From the NCBI RefSeq assembly GCF_030253575.1, contig NC_080566.1, forward strand, positions 11,541,501 to 11,605,500: a stretch of DNA of 64,000 nucleotides, read 5' to 3'. The translations under genes were made by a program, and so were the position numbers. Source of the stretch: Rhododendron vialii. Lineage: Eukaryota > Streptophyta > Magnoliopsida > Ericales > Ericaceae. Under the pieces are notes generated by a model. The model saw only the letters and a program-made list of their open reading frames with translations. It was not told the origin of the DNA and did no database searches. The number at the start of each line of letters is the position of its first letter. Position 1 is the stretch's first letter. This document shows, piece after piece, positions 10,225 through 22,905 of this stretch.

Positions 10225-10516
10225 TTTTTCGTTTTTGTACGAAATCCCTTCCCCGCCCCCCGTTCCCTTCTTTCATCCGGTCGCCGCAACTTCGGCTCAT
10301 TCCGTCCGGATCTTCCCGGAGAGTTTTCGCTGCAGCGATTTTTCGAGCTGCGAGCCAAAATAGCCCCCTTCAGCGGGCACTCTCGGCCGTAGCCATCCCT
10401 CCAACGGGATACGGGGTCCGGCCGGCGAGACGTGGCCAAGAAAGCCAGAGATAGAGCGAGCAGTGCCCGACGGGGCAGAAAAATGGACCAAAAGAATTGA
10501 AAGCGGAGTGCCTATC

Positions 10517-10635
10517 GGGTGCGATCATACCAGCACTAATGCACCGGATCCCATCAGAACTCCGCAGTTAAGCGTGCTTGGGCGAGAGTAGTACTAGGAT
10601 GGGTGACCCCCTGGGAAGTCCTCGTGTTGCACCCC
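10517..10635 (+). rRNA. 5S rRNA gene, copy 26
   Basis: Consensus; B spacer before, A after. Confidence 0.97.
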
Positions 10636-10923
10636 TTTTTCGTTTTTGTACGAAATCCCTTCCCCGCCCCCCGTTCCCTTCTTTCATCCGGTCGCCGCAA
10701 CTTCGGCTCATGCCGTCCGGATCTTCCCGGAGAGTTTTCGCAGCGATTTTTCCAGCTTCGAGCCAAAATAGCCCCGTCAGCGGGCACGTTCGGCCGCAGC
10801 CATCCCTCCAACGGGATACGGGGTCCGGCCGGCGAGACGTGGCCAAGAAAGCCAGAGATAGAGCGAGCGGTGCCCGACGGGGCCGAAAAATGGACCAAAA
10901 GAATTGAAAGCGGAGTGCCTATC

Positions 10924-11042
10924 GGGTGCGATCATACCAGCACTAATGCACCGGATCCCATCAGAACTCCGCAGTTAAGCGTGCTTGGGCGAGAGTAGTA
11001 CTAGGATGGGTGACCCCCTGGGAAGTCCTCGTGTTGCACCCC
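10924..11042 (+). rRNA. 5S rRNA gene, copy 27
   Basis: Consensus; A spacer before, B after. Confidence 0.97.
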
Positions 11043-11334
11043 TTTTTCGTTTTTGTACGAAATCCCTTCCCCGCCCCCCGTTCCCTTCTTTCATCCGGTC
11101 GCCGCAACTTCGGCTCATTCCGTCCGGATCTTCCCGGAGAGTTTTCGCTGCAGCGATTTTTCGAGCTGCGAGCCAAAATAGCCCCCTTCAGCGGGCACTC
11201 TCGGCCGTAGCCATCCCTCCAACGGGATACGGGGTCCGGCCGGCGAGACGTGGCCAAGAAAGCCAGAGATAGAGCGAGCAGTGCCCGACGGGGCAGAAAA
11301 ATGGACCAAAAGAATTGAAAGCGGAGTGCCTATC

Positions 11335-11453
11335 GGGTGCGATCATACCAGCACTAATGCACCGGATCCCATCAGAACTCCGCAGTTAAGCGTGCTTGGG
11401 CGAGAGTAGTACTAGGATGGGTGACCCCCTGGGAAGTCCTCGTGTTGCACCCC
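11335..11453 (+). rRNA. 5S rRNA gene, copy 28
   Basis: Consensus; B spacer before, A after. Confidence 0.97.
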
Positions 11454-11741
11454 TTTTTCGTTTTTGTACGAAATCCCTTCCCCGCCCCCCGTTCCCTTCT
11501 TTCATCCGGTCGCCGCAACTTCGGCTCATGCCGTCCGGATCTTCCCGGAGAGTTTTCGCAGCGATTTTTCCAGCTTCGAGCCAAAATAGCCCCGTCAGCG
11601 GGCACGTTCGGCCGCAGCCATCCCTCCAACGGGATACGGGGTCCGGCCGGCGAGACGTGGCCAAGAAAGCCAGAGATAGAGCGAGCGGTGCCCGACGGGG
11701 CCGAAAAATGGACCAAAAGAATTGAAAGCGGAGTGCCTATC

Positions 11742-11860
11742 GGGTGCGATCATACCAGCACTAATGCACCGGATCCCATCAGAACTCCGCAGTTAAGCGT
11801 GCTTGGGCGAGAGTAGTACTAGGATGGGTGACCCCCTGGGAAGTCCTCGTGTTGCACCCC
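11742..11860 (+). rRNA. 5S rRNA gene, copy 29
   Basis: Consensus; A spacer before, B after. Confidence 0.97.
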
Positions 11861-12152
11861 TTTTTCGTTTTTGTACGAAATCCCTTCCCCGCCCCCCGTT
11901 CCCTTCTTTCATCCGGTCGCCGCAACTTCGGCTCATTCCGTCCGGATCTTCCCGGAGAGTTTTCGCTGCAGCGATTTTTCGAGCTGCGAGCCAAAATAGC
12001 CCCCTTCAGCGGGCACTCTCGGCCGTAGCCATCCCTCCAACGGGATACGGGGTCCGGCCGGCGAGACGTGGCCAAGAAAGCCAGAGATAGAGCGAGCAGT
12101 GCCCGACGGGGCAGAAAAATGGACCAAAAGAATTGAAAGCGGAGTGCCTATC

Positions 12153-12271
12153 GGGTGCGATCATACCAGCACTAATGCACCGGATCCCATCAGAACTCCG
12201 CAGTTAAGCGTGCTTGGGCGAGAGTAGTACTAGGATGGGTGACCCCCTGGGAAGTCCTCGTGTTGCACCCC
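12153..12271 (+). rRNA. 5S rRNA gene, copy 30
   Basis: Consensus; B spacer before, A after. Confidence 0.97.
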
Positions 12272-12559
12272 TTTTTCGTTTTTGTACGAAATCCCTTCCC
12301 CGCCCCCCGTTCCCTTCTTTCATCCGGTCGCCGCAACTTCGGCTCATGCCGTCCGGATCTTCCCGGAGAGTTTTCGCAGCGATTTTTCCAGCTTCGAGCC
12401 AAAATAGCCCCGTCAGCGGGCACGTTCGGCCGCAGCCATCCCTCCAACGGGATACGGGGTCCGGCCGGCGAGACGTGGCCAAGAAAGCCAGAGATAGAGC
12501 GAGCGGTGCCCGACGGGGCCGAAAAATGGACCAAAAGAATTGAAAGCGGAGTGCCTATC

Positions 12560-12678
12560 GGGTGCGATCATACCAGCACTAATGCACCGGATCCCATCAG
12601 AACTCCGCAGTTAAGCGTGCTTGGGCGAGAGTAGTACTAGGATGGGTGACCCCCTGGGAAGTCCTCGTGTTGCACCCC
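12560..12678 (+). rRNA. 5S rRNA gene, copy 31
   Basis: Consensus; A spacer before, B after. Confidence 0.97.
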
Positions 12679-12970
12679 TTTTTCGTTTTTGTACGAAATC
12701 CCTTCCCCGCCCCCCGTTCCCTTCTTTCATCCGGTCGCCGCAACTTCGGCTCATTCCGTCCGGATCTTCCCGGAGAGTTTTCGCTGCAGCGATTTTTCGA
12801 GCTGCGAGCCAAAATAGCCCCCTTCAGCGGGCACTCTCGGCCGTAGCCATCCCTCCAACGGGATACGGGGTCCGGCCGGCGAGACGTGGCCAAGAAAGCC
12901 AGAGATAGAGCGAGCAGTGCCCGACGGGGCAGAAAAATGGACCAAAAGAATTGAAAGCGGAGTGCCTATC

Positions 12971-13089
12971 GGGTGCGATCATACCAGCACTAATGCACCG
13001 GATCCCATCAGAACTCCGCAGTTAAGCGTGCTTGGGCGAGAGTAGTACTAGGATGGGTGACCCCCTGGGAAGTCCTCGTGTTGCACCCC
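12971..13089 (+). rRNA. 5S rRNA gene, copy 32
   Basis: Consensus; B spacer before, A after. Confidence 0.97.
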
Positions 13090-13377
13090 TTTTTCGTTTT
13101 TGTACGAAATCCCTTCCCCGCCCCCCGTTCCCTTCTTTCATCCGGTCGCCGCAACTTCGGCTCATGCCGTCCGGATCTTCCCGGAGAGTTTTCGCAGCGA
13201 TTTTTCCAGCTTCGAGCCAAAATAGCCCCGTCAGCGGGCACGTTCGGCCGCAGCCATCCCTCCAACGGGATACGGGGTCCGGCCGGCGAGACGTGGCCAA
13301 GAAAGCCAGAGATAGAGCGAGCGGTGCCCGACGGGGCCGAAAAATGGACCAAAAGAATTGAAAGCGGAGTGCCTATC

Positions 13378-13496
13378 GGGTGCGATCATACCAGCACTAA
13401 TGCACCGGATCCCATCAGAACTCCGCAGTTAAGCGTGCTTGGGCGAGAGTAGTACTAGGATGGGTGACCCCCTGGGAAGTCCTCGTGTTGCACCCC
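13378..13496 (+). rRNA. 5S rRNA gene, copy 33
   Basis: Consensus; A spacer before, B after. Confidence 0.97.
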
Positions 13497-13788
13497 TTTT
13501 TCGTTTTTGTACGAAATCCCTTCCCCGCCCCCCGTTCCCTTCTTTCATCCGGTCGCCGCAACTTCGGCTCATTCCGTCCGGATCTTCCCGGAGAGTTTTC
13601 GCTGCAGCGATTTTTCGAGCTGCGAGCCAAAATAGCCCCCTTCAGCGGGCACTCTCGGCCGTAGCCATCCCTCCAACGGGATACGGGGTCCGGCCGGCGA
13701 GACGTGGCCAAGAAAGCCAGAGATAGAGCGAGCAGTGCCCGACGGGGCAGAAAAATGGACCAAAAGAATTGAAAGCGGAGTGCCTATC

Positions 13789-13907
13789 GGGTGCGATCAT
13801 ACCAGCACTAATGCACCGGATCCCATCAGAACTCCGCAGTTAAGCGTGCTTGGGCGAGAGTAGTACTAGGATGGGTGACCCCCTGGGAAGTCCTCGTGTT
13901 GCACCCC
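13789..13907 (+). rRNA. 5S rRNA gene, copy 34
   Basis: Consensus; B spacer before, A after. Confidence 0.97.
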
Positions 13908-14195
13908 TTTTTCGTTTTTGTACGAAATCCCTTCCCCGCCCCCCGTTCCCTTCTTTCATCCGGTCGCCGCAACTTCGGCTCATGCCGTCCGGATCTTCCC
14001 GGAGAGTTTTCGCAGCGATTTTTCCAGCTTCGAGCCAAAATAGCCCCGTCAGCGGGCACGTTCGGCCGCAGCCATCCCTCCAACGGGATACGGGGTCCGG
14101 CCGGCGAGACGTGGCCAAGAAAGCCAGAGATAGAGCGAGCGGTGCCCGACGGGGCCGAAAAATGGACCAAAAGAATTGAAAGCGGAGTGCCTATC

Positions 14196-14314
14196 GGGTG
14201 CGATCATACCAGCACTAATGCACCGGATCCCATCAGAACTCCGCAGTTAAGCGTGCTTGGGCGAGAGTAGTACTAGGATGGGTGACCCCCTGGGAAGTCC
14301 TCGTGTTGCACCCC
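14196..14314 (+). rRNA. 5S rRNA gene, copy 35
   Basis: Consensus; A spacer before, Bg after. This is the leftmost Bg spacer (G at 14412). Confidence 0.97.
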
Positions 14315-14606
14315 TTTTTCGTTTTTGTACGAAATCCCTTCCCCGCCCCCCGTTCCCTTCTTTCATCCGGTCGCCGCAACTTCGGCTCATTCCGTCCGGA
14401 TCTTCCCGGAGGGTTTTCGCTGCAGCGATTTTTCGAGCTGCGAGCCAAAATAGCCCCCTTCAGCGGGCACTCTCGGCCGTAGCCATCCCTCCAACGGGAT
14501 ACGGGGTCCGGCCGGCGAGACGTGGCCAAGAAAGCCAGAGATAGAGCGAGCAGTGCCCGACGGGGCAGAAAAATGGACCAAAAGAATTGAAAGCGGAGTG
14601 CCTATC

Positions 14607-14725
14607 GGGTGCGATCATACCAGCACTAATGCACCGGATCCCATCAGAACTCCGCAGTTAAGCGTGCTTGGGCGAGAGTAGTACTAGGATGGGTGACCCC
14701 CTGGGAAGTCCTCGTGTTGCACCCC
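14607..14725 (+). rRNA. 5S rRNA gene, copy 36
   Basis: Consensus; Bg spacer before, A after. Confidence 0.97.
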
Positions 14726-15013
14726 TTTTTCGTTTTTGTACGAAATCCCTTCCCCGCCCCCCGTTCCCTTCTTTCATCCGGTCGCCGCAACTTCGGCTCA
14801 TGCCGTCCGGATCTTCCCGGAGAGTTTTCGCAGCGATTTTTCCAGCTTCGAGCCAAAATAGCCCCGTCAGCGGGCACGTTCGGCCGCAGCCATCCCTCCA
14901 ACGGGATACGGGGTCCGGCCGGCGAGACGTGGCCAAGAAAGCCAGAGATAGAGCGAGCGGTGCCCGACGGGGCCGAAAAATGGACCAAAAGAATTGAAAG
15001 CGGAGTGCCTATC

Positions 15014-15132
15014 GGGTGCGATCATACCAGCACTAATGCACCGGATCCCATCAGAACTCCGCAGTTAAGCGTGCTTGGGCGAGAGTAGTACTAGGATGGG
15101 TGACCCCCTGGGAAGTCCTCGTGTTGCACCCC
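15014..15132 (+). rRNA. 5S rRNA gene, copy 37
   Basis: Consensus; A spacer before, B after. Confidence 0.97.
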
Positions 15133-15424
15133 TTTTTCGTTTTTGTACGAAATCCCTTCCCCGCCCCCCGTTCCCTTCTTTCATCCGGTCGCCGCAACTT
15201 CGGCTCATTCCGTCCGGATCTTCCCGGAGAGTTTTCGCTGCAGCGATTTTTCGAGCTGCGAGCCAAAATAGCCCCCTTCAGCGGGCACTCTCGGCCGTAG
15301 CCATCCCTCCAACGGGATACGGGGTCCGGCCGGCGAGACGTGGCCAAGAAAGCCAGAGATAGAGCGAGCAGTGCCCGACGGGGCAGAAAAATGGACCAAA
15401 AGAATTGAAAGCGGAGTGCCTATC

Positions 15425-15543
15425 GGGTGCGATCATACCAGCACTAATGCACCGGATCCCATCAGAACTCCGCAGTTAAGCGTGCTTGGGCGAGAGTAGT
15501 ACTAGGATGGGTGACCCCCTGGGAAGTCCTCGTGTTGCACCCC
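15425..15543 (+). rRNA. 5S rRNA gene, copy 38
   Basis: Consensus; B spacer before, A after. Confidence 0.97.
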
Positions 15544-15831
15544 TTTTTCGTTTTTGTACGAAATCCCTTCCCCGCCCCCCGTTCCCTTCTTTCATCCGGT
15601 CGCCGCAACTTCGGCTCATGCCGTCCGGATCTTCCCGGAGAGTTTTCGCAGCGATTTTTCCAGCTTCGAGCCAAAATAGCCCCGTCAGCGGGCACGTTCG
15701 GCCGCAGCCATCCCTCCAACGGGATACGGGGTCCGGCCGGCGAGACGTGGCCAAGAAAGCCAGAGATAGAGCGAGCGGTGCCCGACGGGGCCGAAAAATG
15801 GACCAAAAGAATTGAAAGCGGAGTGCCTATC

Positions 15832-15950
15832 GGGTGCGATCATACCAGCACTAATGCACCGGATCCCATCAGAACTCCGCAGTTAAGCGTGCTTGGGCGA
15901 GAGTAGTACTAGGATGGGTGACCCCCTGGGAAGTCCTCGTGTTGCACCCC
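15832..15950 (+). rRNA. 5S rRNA gene, copy 39
   Basis: Consensus; A spacer before, B after. Confidence 0.97.
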
Positions 15951-16242
15951 TTTTTCGTTTTTGTACGAAATCCCTTCCCCGCCCCCCGTTCCCTTCTTTC
16001 ATCCGGTCGCCGCAACTTCGGCTCATTCCGTCCGGATCTTCCCGGAGAGTTTTCGCTGCAGCGATTTTTCGAGCTGCGAGCCAAAATAGCCCCCTTCAGC
16101 GGGCACTCTCGGCCGTAGCCATCCCTCCAACGGGATACGGGGTCCGGCCGGCGAGACGTGGCCAAGAAAGCCAGAGATAGAGCGAGCAGTGCCCGACGGG
16201 GCAGAAAAATGGACCAAAAGAATTGAAAGCGGAGTGCCTATC

Positions 16243-16361
16243 GGGTGCGATCATACCAGCACTAATGCACCGGATCCCATCAGAACTCCGCAGTTAAGCG
16301 TGCTTGGGCGAGAGTAGTACTAGGATGGGTGACCCCCTGGGAAGTCCTCGTGTTGCACCCC
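16243..16361 (+). rRNA. 5S rRNA gene, copy 40
   Basis: Consensus; B spacer before, A after. Confidence 0.97.
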
Positions 16362-16649
16362 TTTTTCGTTTTTGTACGAAATCCCTTCCCCGCCCCCCGT
16401 TCCCTTCTTTCATCCGGTCGCCGCAACTTCGGCTCATGCCGTCCGGATCTTCCCGGAGAGTTTTCGCAGCGATTTTTCCAGCTTCGAGCCAAAATAGCCC
16501 CGTCAGCGGGCACGTTCGGCCGCAGCCATCCCTCCAACGGGATACGGGGTCCGGCCGGCGAGACGTGGCCAAGAAAGCCAGAGATAGAGCGAGCGGTGCC
16601 CGACGGGGCCGAAAAATGGACCAAAAGAATTGAAAGCGGAGTGCCTATC

Positions 16650-16768
16650 GGGTGCGATCATACCAGCACTAATGCACCGGATCCCATCAGAACTCCGCAG
16701 TTAAGCGTGCTTGGGCGAGAGTAGTACTAGGATGGGTGACCCCCTGGGAAGTCCTCGTGTTGCACCCC
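16650..16768 (+). rRNA. 5S rRNA gene, copy 41
   Basis: Consensus; A spacer before, B after. Confidence 0.97.
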
Positions 16769-17060
16769 TTTTTCGTTTTTGTACGAAATCCCTTCCCCGC
16801 CCCCCGTTCCCTTCTTTCATCCGGTCGCCGCAACTTCGGCTCATTCCGTCCGGATCTTCCCGGAGAGTTTTCGCTGCAGCGATTTTTCGAGCTGCGAGCC
16901 AAAATAGCCCCCTTCAGCGGGCACTCTCGGCCGTAGCCATCCCTCCAACGGGATACGGGGTCCGGCCGGCGAGACGTGGCCAAGAAAGCCAGAGATAGAG
17001 CGAGCAGTGCCCGACGGGGCAGAAAAATGGACCAAAAGAATTGAAAGCGGAGTGCCTATC

Positions 17061-17179
17061 GGGTGCGATCATACCAGCACTAATGCACCGGATCCCATCA
17101 GAACTCCGCAGTTAAGCGTGCTTGGGCGAGAGTAGTACTAGGATGGGTGACCCCCTGGGAAGTCCTCGTGTTGCACCCC
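17061..17179 (+). rRNA. 5S rRNA gene, copy 42
   Basis: Consensus; B spacer before, A after. Confidence 0.97.
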
Positions 17180-17467
17180 TTTTTCGTTTTTGTACGAAAT
17201 CCCTTCCCCGCCCCCCGTTCCCTTCTTTCATCCGGTCGCCGCAACTTCGGCTCATGCCGTCCGGATCTTCCCGGAGAGTTTTCGCAGCGATTTTTCCAGC
17301 TTCGAGCCAAAATAGCCCCGTCAGCGGGCACGTTCGGCCGCAGCCATCCCTCCAACGGGATACGGGGTCCGGCCGGCGAGACGTGGCCAAGAAAGCCAGA
17401 GATAGAGCGAGCGGTGCCCGACGGGGCCGAAAAATGGACCAAAAGAATTGAAAGCGGAGTGCCTATC

Positions 17468-17586
17468 GGGTGCGATCATACCAGCACTAATGCACCGGAT
17501 CCCATCAGAACTCCGCAGTTAAGCGTGCTTGGGCGAGAGTAGTACTAGGATGGGTGACCCCCTGGGAAGTCCTCGTGTTGCACCCC
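17468..17586 (+). rRNA. 5S rRNA gene, copy 43
   Basis: Consensus; A spacer before, B after. Confidence 0.97.
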
Positions 17587-17878
17587 TTTTTCGTTTTTGT
17601 ACGAAATCCCTTCCCCGCCCCCCGTTCCCTTCTTTCATCCGGTCGCCGCAACTTCGGCTCATTCCGTCCGGATCTTCCCGGAGAGTTTTCGCTGCAGCGA
17701 TTTTTCGAGCTGCGAGCCAAAATAGCCCCCTTCAGCGGGCACTCTCGGCCGTAGCCATCCCTCCAACGGGATACGGGGTCCGGCCGGCGAGACGTGGCCA
17801 AGAAAGCCAGAGATAGAGCGAGCAGTGCCCGACGGGGCAGAAAAATGGACCAAAAGAATTGAAAGCGGAGTGCCTATC

Positions 17879-17997
17879 GGGTGCGATCATACCAGCACTA
17901 ATGCACCGGATCCCATCAGAACTCCGCAGTTAAGCGTGCTTGGGCGAGAGTAGTACTAGGATGGGTGACCCCCTGGGAAGTCCTCGTGTTGCACCCC
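17879..17997 (+). rRNA. 5S rRNA gene, copy 44
   Basis: Consensus; B spacer before, A after. Confidence 0.97.
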
Positions 17998-18285
17998 TTT
18001 TTCGTTTTTGTACGAAATCCCTTCCCCGCCCCCCGTTCCCTTCTTTCATCCGGTCGCCGCAACTTCGGCTCATGCCGTCCGGATCTTCCCGGAGAGTTTT
18101 CGCAGCGATTTTTCCAGCTTCGAGCCAAAATAGCCCCGTCAGCGGGCACGTTCGGCCGCAGCCATCCCTCCAACGGGATACGGGGTCCGGCCGGCGAGAC
18201 GTGGCCAAGAAAGCCAGAGATAGAGCGAGCGGTGCCCGACGGGGCCGAAAAATGGACCAAAAGAATTGAAAGCGGAGTGCCTATC

Positions 18286-18404
18286 GGGTGCGATCATACC
18301 AGCACTAATGCACCGGATCCCATCAGAACTCCGCAGTTAAGCGTGCTTGGGCGAGAGTAGTACTAGGATGGGTGACCCCCTGGGAAGTCCTCGTGTTGCA
18401 CCCC
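18286..18404 (+). rRNA. 5S rRNA gene, copy 45
   Basis: Consensus; A spacer before, B after. Confidence 0.97.
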
Positions 18405-18696
18405 TTTTTCGTTTTTGTACGAAATCCCTTCCCCGCCCCCCGTTCCCTTCTTTCATCCGGTCGCCGCAACTTCGGCTCATTCCGTCCGGATCTTCCCGGA
18501 GAGTTTTCGCTGCAGCGATTTTTCGAGCTGCGAGCCAAAATAGCCCCCTTCAGCGGGCACTCTCGGCCGTAGCCATCCCTCCAACGGGATACGGGGTCCG
18601 GCCGGCGAGACGTGGCCAAGAAAGCCAGAGATAGAGCGAGCAGTGCCCGACGGGGCAGAAAAATGGACCAAAAGAATTGAAAGCGGAGTGCCTATC

Positions 18697-18815
18697 GGGT
18701 GCGATCATACCAGCACTAATGCACCGGATCCCATCAGAACTCCGCAGTTAAGCGTGCTTGGGCGAGAGTAGTACTAGGATGGGTGACCCCCTGGGAAGTC
18801 CTCGTGTTGCACCCC
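18697..18815 (+). rRNA. 5S rRNA gene, copy 46
   Basis: Consensus; B spacer before, A after. Confidence 0.97.
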
Positions 18816-19103
18816 TTTTTCGTTTTTGTACGAAATCCCTTCCCCGCCCCCCGTTCCCTTCTTTCATCCGGTCGCCGCAACTTCGGCTCATGCCGTCCGG
18901 ATCTTCCCGGAGAGTTTTCGCAGCGATTTTTCCAGCTTCGAGCCAAAATAGCCCCGTCAGCGGGCACGTTCGGCCGCAGCCATCCCTCCAACGGGATACG
19001 GGGTCCGGCCGGCGAGACGTGGCCAAGAAAGCCAGAGATAGAGCGAGCGGTGCCCGACGGGGCCGAAAAATGGACCAAAAGAATTGAAAGCGGAGTGCCT
19101 ATC

Positions 19104-19222
19104 GGGTGCGATCATACCAGCACTAATGCACCGGATCCCATCAGAACTCCGCAGTTAAGCGTGCTTGGGCGAGAGTAGTACTAGGATGGGTGACCCCCTG
19201 GGAAGTCCTCGTGTTGCACCCC
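19104..19222 (+). rRNA. 5S rRNA gene, copy 47
   Basis: Consensus; A spacer before, B after. Confidence 0.97.
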
Positions 19223-19514
19223 TTTTTCGTTTTTGTACGAAATCCCTTCCCCGCCCCCCGTTCCCTTCTTTCATCCGGTCGCCGCAACTTCGGCTCATTC
19301 CGTCCGGATCTTCCCGGAGAGTTTTCGCTGCAGCGATTTTTCGAGCTGCGAGCCAAAATAGCCCCCTTCAGCGGGCACTCTCGGCCGTAGCCATCCCTCC
19401 AACGGGATACGGGGTCCGGCCGGCGAGACGTGGCCAAGAAAGCCAGAGATAGAGCGAGCAGTGCCCGACGGGGCAGAAAAATGGACCAAAAGAATTGAAA
19501 GCGGAGTGCCTATC

Positions 19515-19633
19515 GGGTGCGATCATACCAGCACTAATGCACCGGATCCCATCAGAACTCCGCAGTTAAGCGTGCTTGGGCGAGAGTAGTACTAGGATGG
19601 GTGACCCCCTGGGAAGTCCTCGTGTTGCACCCC
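19515..19633 (+). rRNA. 5S rRNA gene, copy 48
   Basis: Consensus; B spacer before, A after. Confidence 0.97.
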
Positions 19634-19921
19634 TTTTTCGTTTTTGTACGAAATCCCTTCCCCGCCCCCCGTTCCCTTCTTTCATCCGGTCGCCGCAACT
19701 TCGGCTCATGCCGTCCGGATCTTCCCGGAGAGTTTTCGCAGCGATTTTTCCAGCTTCGAGCCAAAATAGCCCCGTCAGCGGGCACGTTCGGCCGCAGCCA
19801 TCCCTCCAACGGGATACGGGGTCCGGCCGGCGAGACGTGGCCAAGAAAGCCAGAGATAGAGCGAGCGGTGCCCGACGGGGCCGAAAAATGGACCAAAAGA
19901 ATTGAAAGCGGAGTGCCTATC

Positions 19922-20040
19922 GGGTGCGATCATACCAGCACTAATGCACCGGATCCCATCAGAACTCCGCAGTTAAGCGTGCTTGGGCGAGAGTAGTACT
20001 AGGATGGGTGACCCCCTGGGAAGTCCTCGTGTTGCACCCC
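19922..20040 (+). rRNA. 5S rRNA gene, copy 49
   Basis: Consensus; A spacer before, B after. Confidence 0.97.
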
Positions 20041-20332
20041 TTTTTCGTTTTTGTACGAAATCCCTTCCCCGCCCCCCGTTCCCTTCTTTCATCCGGTCGC
20101 CGCAACTTCGGCTCATTCCGTCCGGATCTTCCCGGAGAGTTTTCGCTGCAGCGATTTTTCGAGCTGCGAGCCAAAATAGCCCCCTTCAGCGGGCACTCTC
20201 GGCCGTAGCCATCCCTCCAACGGGATACGGGGTCCGGCCGGCGAGACGTGGCCAAGAAAGCCAGAGATAGAGCGAGCAGTGCCCGACGGGGCAGAAAAAT
20301 GGACCAAAAGAATTGAAAGCGGAGTGCCTATC

Positions 20333-20451
20333 GGGTGCGATCATACCAGCACTAATGCACCGGATCCCATCAGAACTCCGCAGTTAAGCGTGCTTGGGCG
20401 AGAGTAGTACTAGGATGGGTGACCCCCTGGGAAGTCCTCGTGTTGCACCCC
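20333..20451 (+). rRNA. 5S rRNA gene, copy 50
   Basis: Consensus; B spacer before, A after. Confidence 0.97.
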
Positions 20452-20739
20452 TTTTTCGTTTTTGTACGAAATCCCTTCCCCGCCCCCCGTTCCCTTCTTT
20501 CATCCGGTCGCCGCAACTTCGGCTCATGCCGTCCGGATCTTCCCGGAGAGTTTTCGCAGCGATTTTTCCAGCTTCGAGCCAAAATAGCCCCGTCAGCGGG
20601 CACGTTCGGCCGCAGCCATCCCTCCAACGGGATACGGGGTCCGGCCGGCGAGACGTGGCCAAGAAAGCCAGAGATAGAGCGAGCGGTGCCCGACGGGGCC
20701 GAAAAATGGACCAAAAGAATTGAAAGCGGAGTGCCTATC

Positions 20740-20858
20740 GGGTGCGATCATACCAGCACTAATGCACCGGATCCCATCAGAACTCCGCAGTTAAGCGTGC
20801 TTGGGCGAGAGTAGTACTAGGATGGGTGACCCCCTGGGAAGTCCTCGTGTTGCACCCC
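20740..20858 (+). rRNA. 5S rRNA gene, copy 51
   Basis: Consensus; A spacer before, B after. Confidence 0.97.
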
Positions 20859-21150
20859 TTTTTCGTTTTTGTACGAAATCCCTTCCCCGCCCCCCGTTCC
20901 CTTCTTTCATCCGGTCGCCGCAACTTCGGCTCATTCCGTCCGGATCTTCCCGGAGAGTTTTCGCTGCAGCGATTTTTCGAGCTGCGAGCCAAAATAGCCC
21001 CCTTCAGCGGGCACTCTCGGCCGTAGCCATCCCTCCAACGGGATACGGGGTCCGGCCGGCGAGACGTGGCCAAGAAAGCCAGAGATAGAGCGAGCAGTGC
21101 CCGACGGGGCAGAAAAATGGACCAAAAGAATTGAAAGCGGAGTGCCTATC

Positions 21151-21269
21151 GGGTGCGATCATACCAGCACTAATGCACCGGATCCCATCAGAACTCCGCA
21201 GTTAAGCGTGCTTGGGCGAGAGTAGTACTAGGATGGGTGACCCCCTGGGAAGTCCTCGTGTTGCACCCC
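21151..21269 (+). rRNA. 5S rRNA gene, copy 52
   Basis: Consensus; B spacer before, A after. Confidence 0.97.
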
Positions 21270-21557
21270 TTTTTCGTTTTTGTACGAAATCCCTTCCCCG
21301 CCCCCCGTTCCCTTCTTTCATCCGGTCGCCGCAACTTCGGCTCATGCCGTCCGGATCTTCCCGGAGAGTTTTCGCAGCGATTTTTCCAGCTTCGAGCCAA
21401 AATAGCCCCGTCAGCGGGCACGTTCGGCCGCAGCCATCCCTCCAACGGGATACGGGGTCCGGCCGGCGAGACGTGGCCAAGAAAGCCAGAGATAGAGCGA
21501 GCGGTGCCCGACGGGGCCGAAAAATGGACCAAAAGAATTGAAAGCGGAGTGCCTATC

Positions 21558-21676
21558 GGGTGCGATCATACCAGCACTAATGCACCGGATCCCATCAGAA
21601 CTCCGCAGTTAAGCGTGCTTGGGCGAGAGTAGTACTAGGATGGGTGACCCCCTGGGAAGTCCTCGTGTTGCACCCC
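21558..21676 (+). rRNA. 5S rRNA gene, copy 53
   Basis: Consensus; A spacer before, B after. Confidence 0.97.
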
Positions 21677-21968
21677 TTTTTCGTTTTTGTACGAAATCCC
21701 TTCCCCGCCCCCCGTTCCCTTCTTTCATCCGGTCGCCGCAACTTCGGCTCATTCCGTCCGGATCTTCCCGGAGAGTTTTCGCTGCAGCGATTTTTCGAGC
21801 TGCGAGCCAAAATAGCCCCCTTCAGCGGGCACTCTCGGCCGTAGCCATCCCTCCAACGGGATACGGGGTCCGGCCGGCGAGACGTGGCCAAGAAAGCCAG
21901 AGATAGAGCGAGCAGTGCCCGACGGGGCAGAAAAATGGACCAAAAGAATTGAAAGCGGAGTGCCTATC

Positions 21969-22087
21969 GGGTGCGATCATACCAGCACTAATGCACCGGA
22001 TCCCATCAGAACTCCGCAGTTAAGCGTGCTTGGGCGAGAGTAGTACTAGGATGGGTGACCCCCTGGGAAGTCCTCGTGTTGCACCCC
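21969..22087 (+). rRNA. 5S rRNA gene, copy 54
   Basis: Consensus; B spacer before, A after. Confidence 0.97.
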
Positions 22088-22375
22088 TTTTTCGTTTTTG
22101 TACGAAATCCCTTCCCCGCCCCCCGTTCCCTTCTTTCATCCGGTCGCCGCAACTTCGGCTCATGCCGTCCGGATCTTCCCGGAGAGTTTTCGCAGCGATT
22201 TTTCCAGCTTCGAGCCAAAATAGCCCCGTCAGCGGGCACGTTCGGCCGCAGCCATCCCTCCAACGGGATACGGGGTCCGGCCGGCGAGACGTGGCCAAGA
22301 AAGCCAGAGATAGAGCGAGCGGTGCCCGACGGGGCCGAAAAATGGACCAAAAGAATTGAAAGCGGAGTGCCTATC

Positions 22376-22494
22376 GGGTGCGATCATACCAGCACTAATG
22401 CACCGGATCCCATCAGAACTCCGCAGTTAAGCGTGCTTGGGCGAGAGTAGTACTAGGATGGGTGACCCCCTGGGAAGTCCTCGTGTTGCACCCC
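22376..22494 (+). rRNA. 5S rRNA gene, copy 55
   Basis: Consensus; A spacer before, B after. Confidence 0.97.
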
Positions 22495-22786
22495 TTTTTC
22501 GTTTTTGTACGAAATCCCTTCCCCGCCCCCCGTTCCCTTCTTTCATCCGGTCGCCGCAACTTCGGCTCATTCCGTCCGGATCTTCCCGGAGAGTTTTCGC
22601 TGCAGCGATTTTTCGAGCTGCGAGCCAAAATAGCCCCCTTCAGCGGGCACTCTCGGCCGTAGCCATCCCTCCAACGGGATACGGGGTCCGGCCGGCGAGA
22701 CGTGGCCAAGAAAGCCAGAGATAGAGCGAGCAGTGCCCGACGGGGCAGAAAAATGGACCAAAAGAATTGAAAGCGGAGTGCCTATC

Positions 22787-22905
22787 GGGTGCGATCATAC
22801 CAGCACTAATGCACCGGATCCCATCAGAACTCCGCAGTTAAGCGTGCTTGGGCGAGAGTAGTACTAGGATGGGTGACCCCCTGGGAAGTCCTCGTGTTGC
22901 ACCCC
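22787..22905 (+). rRNA. 5S rRNA gene, copy 56
   Basis: Consensus; B spacer before, A after. Confidence 0.97.
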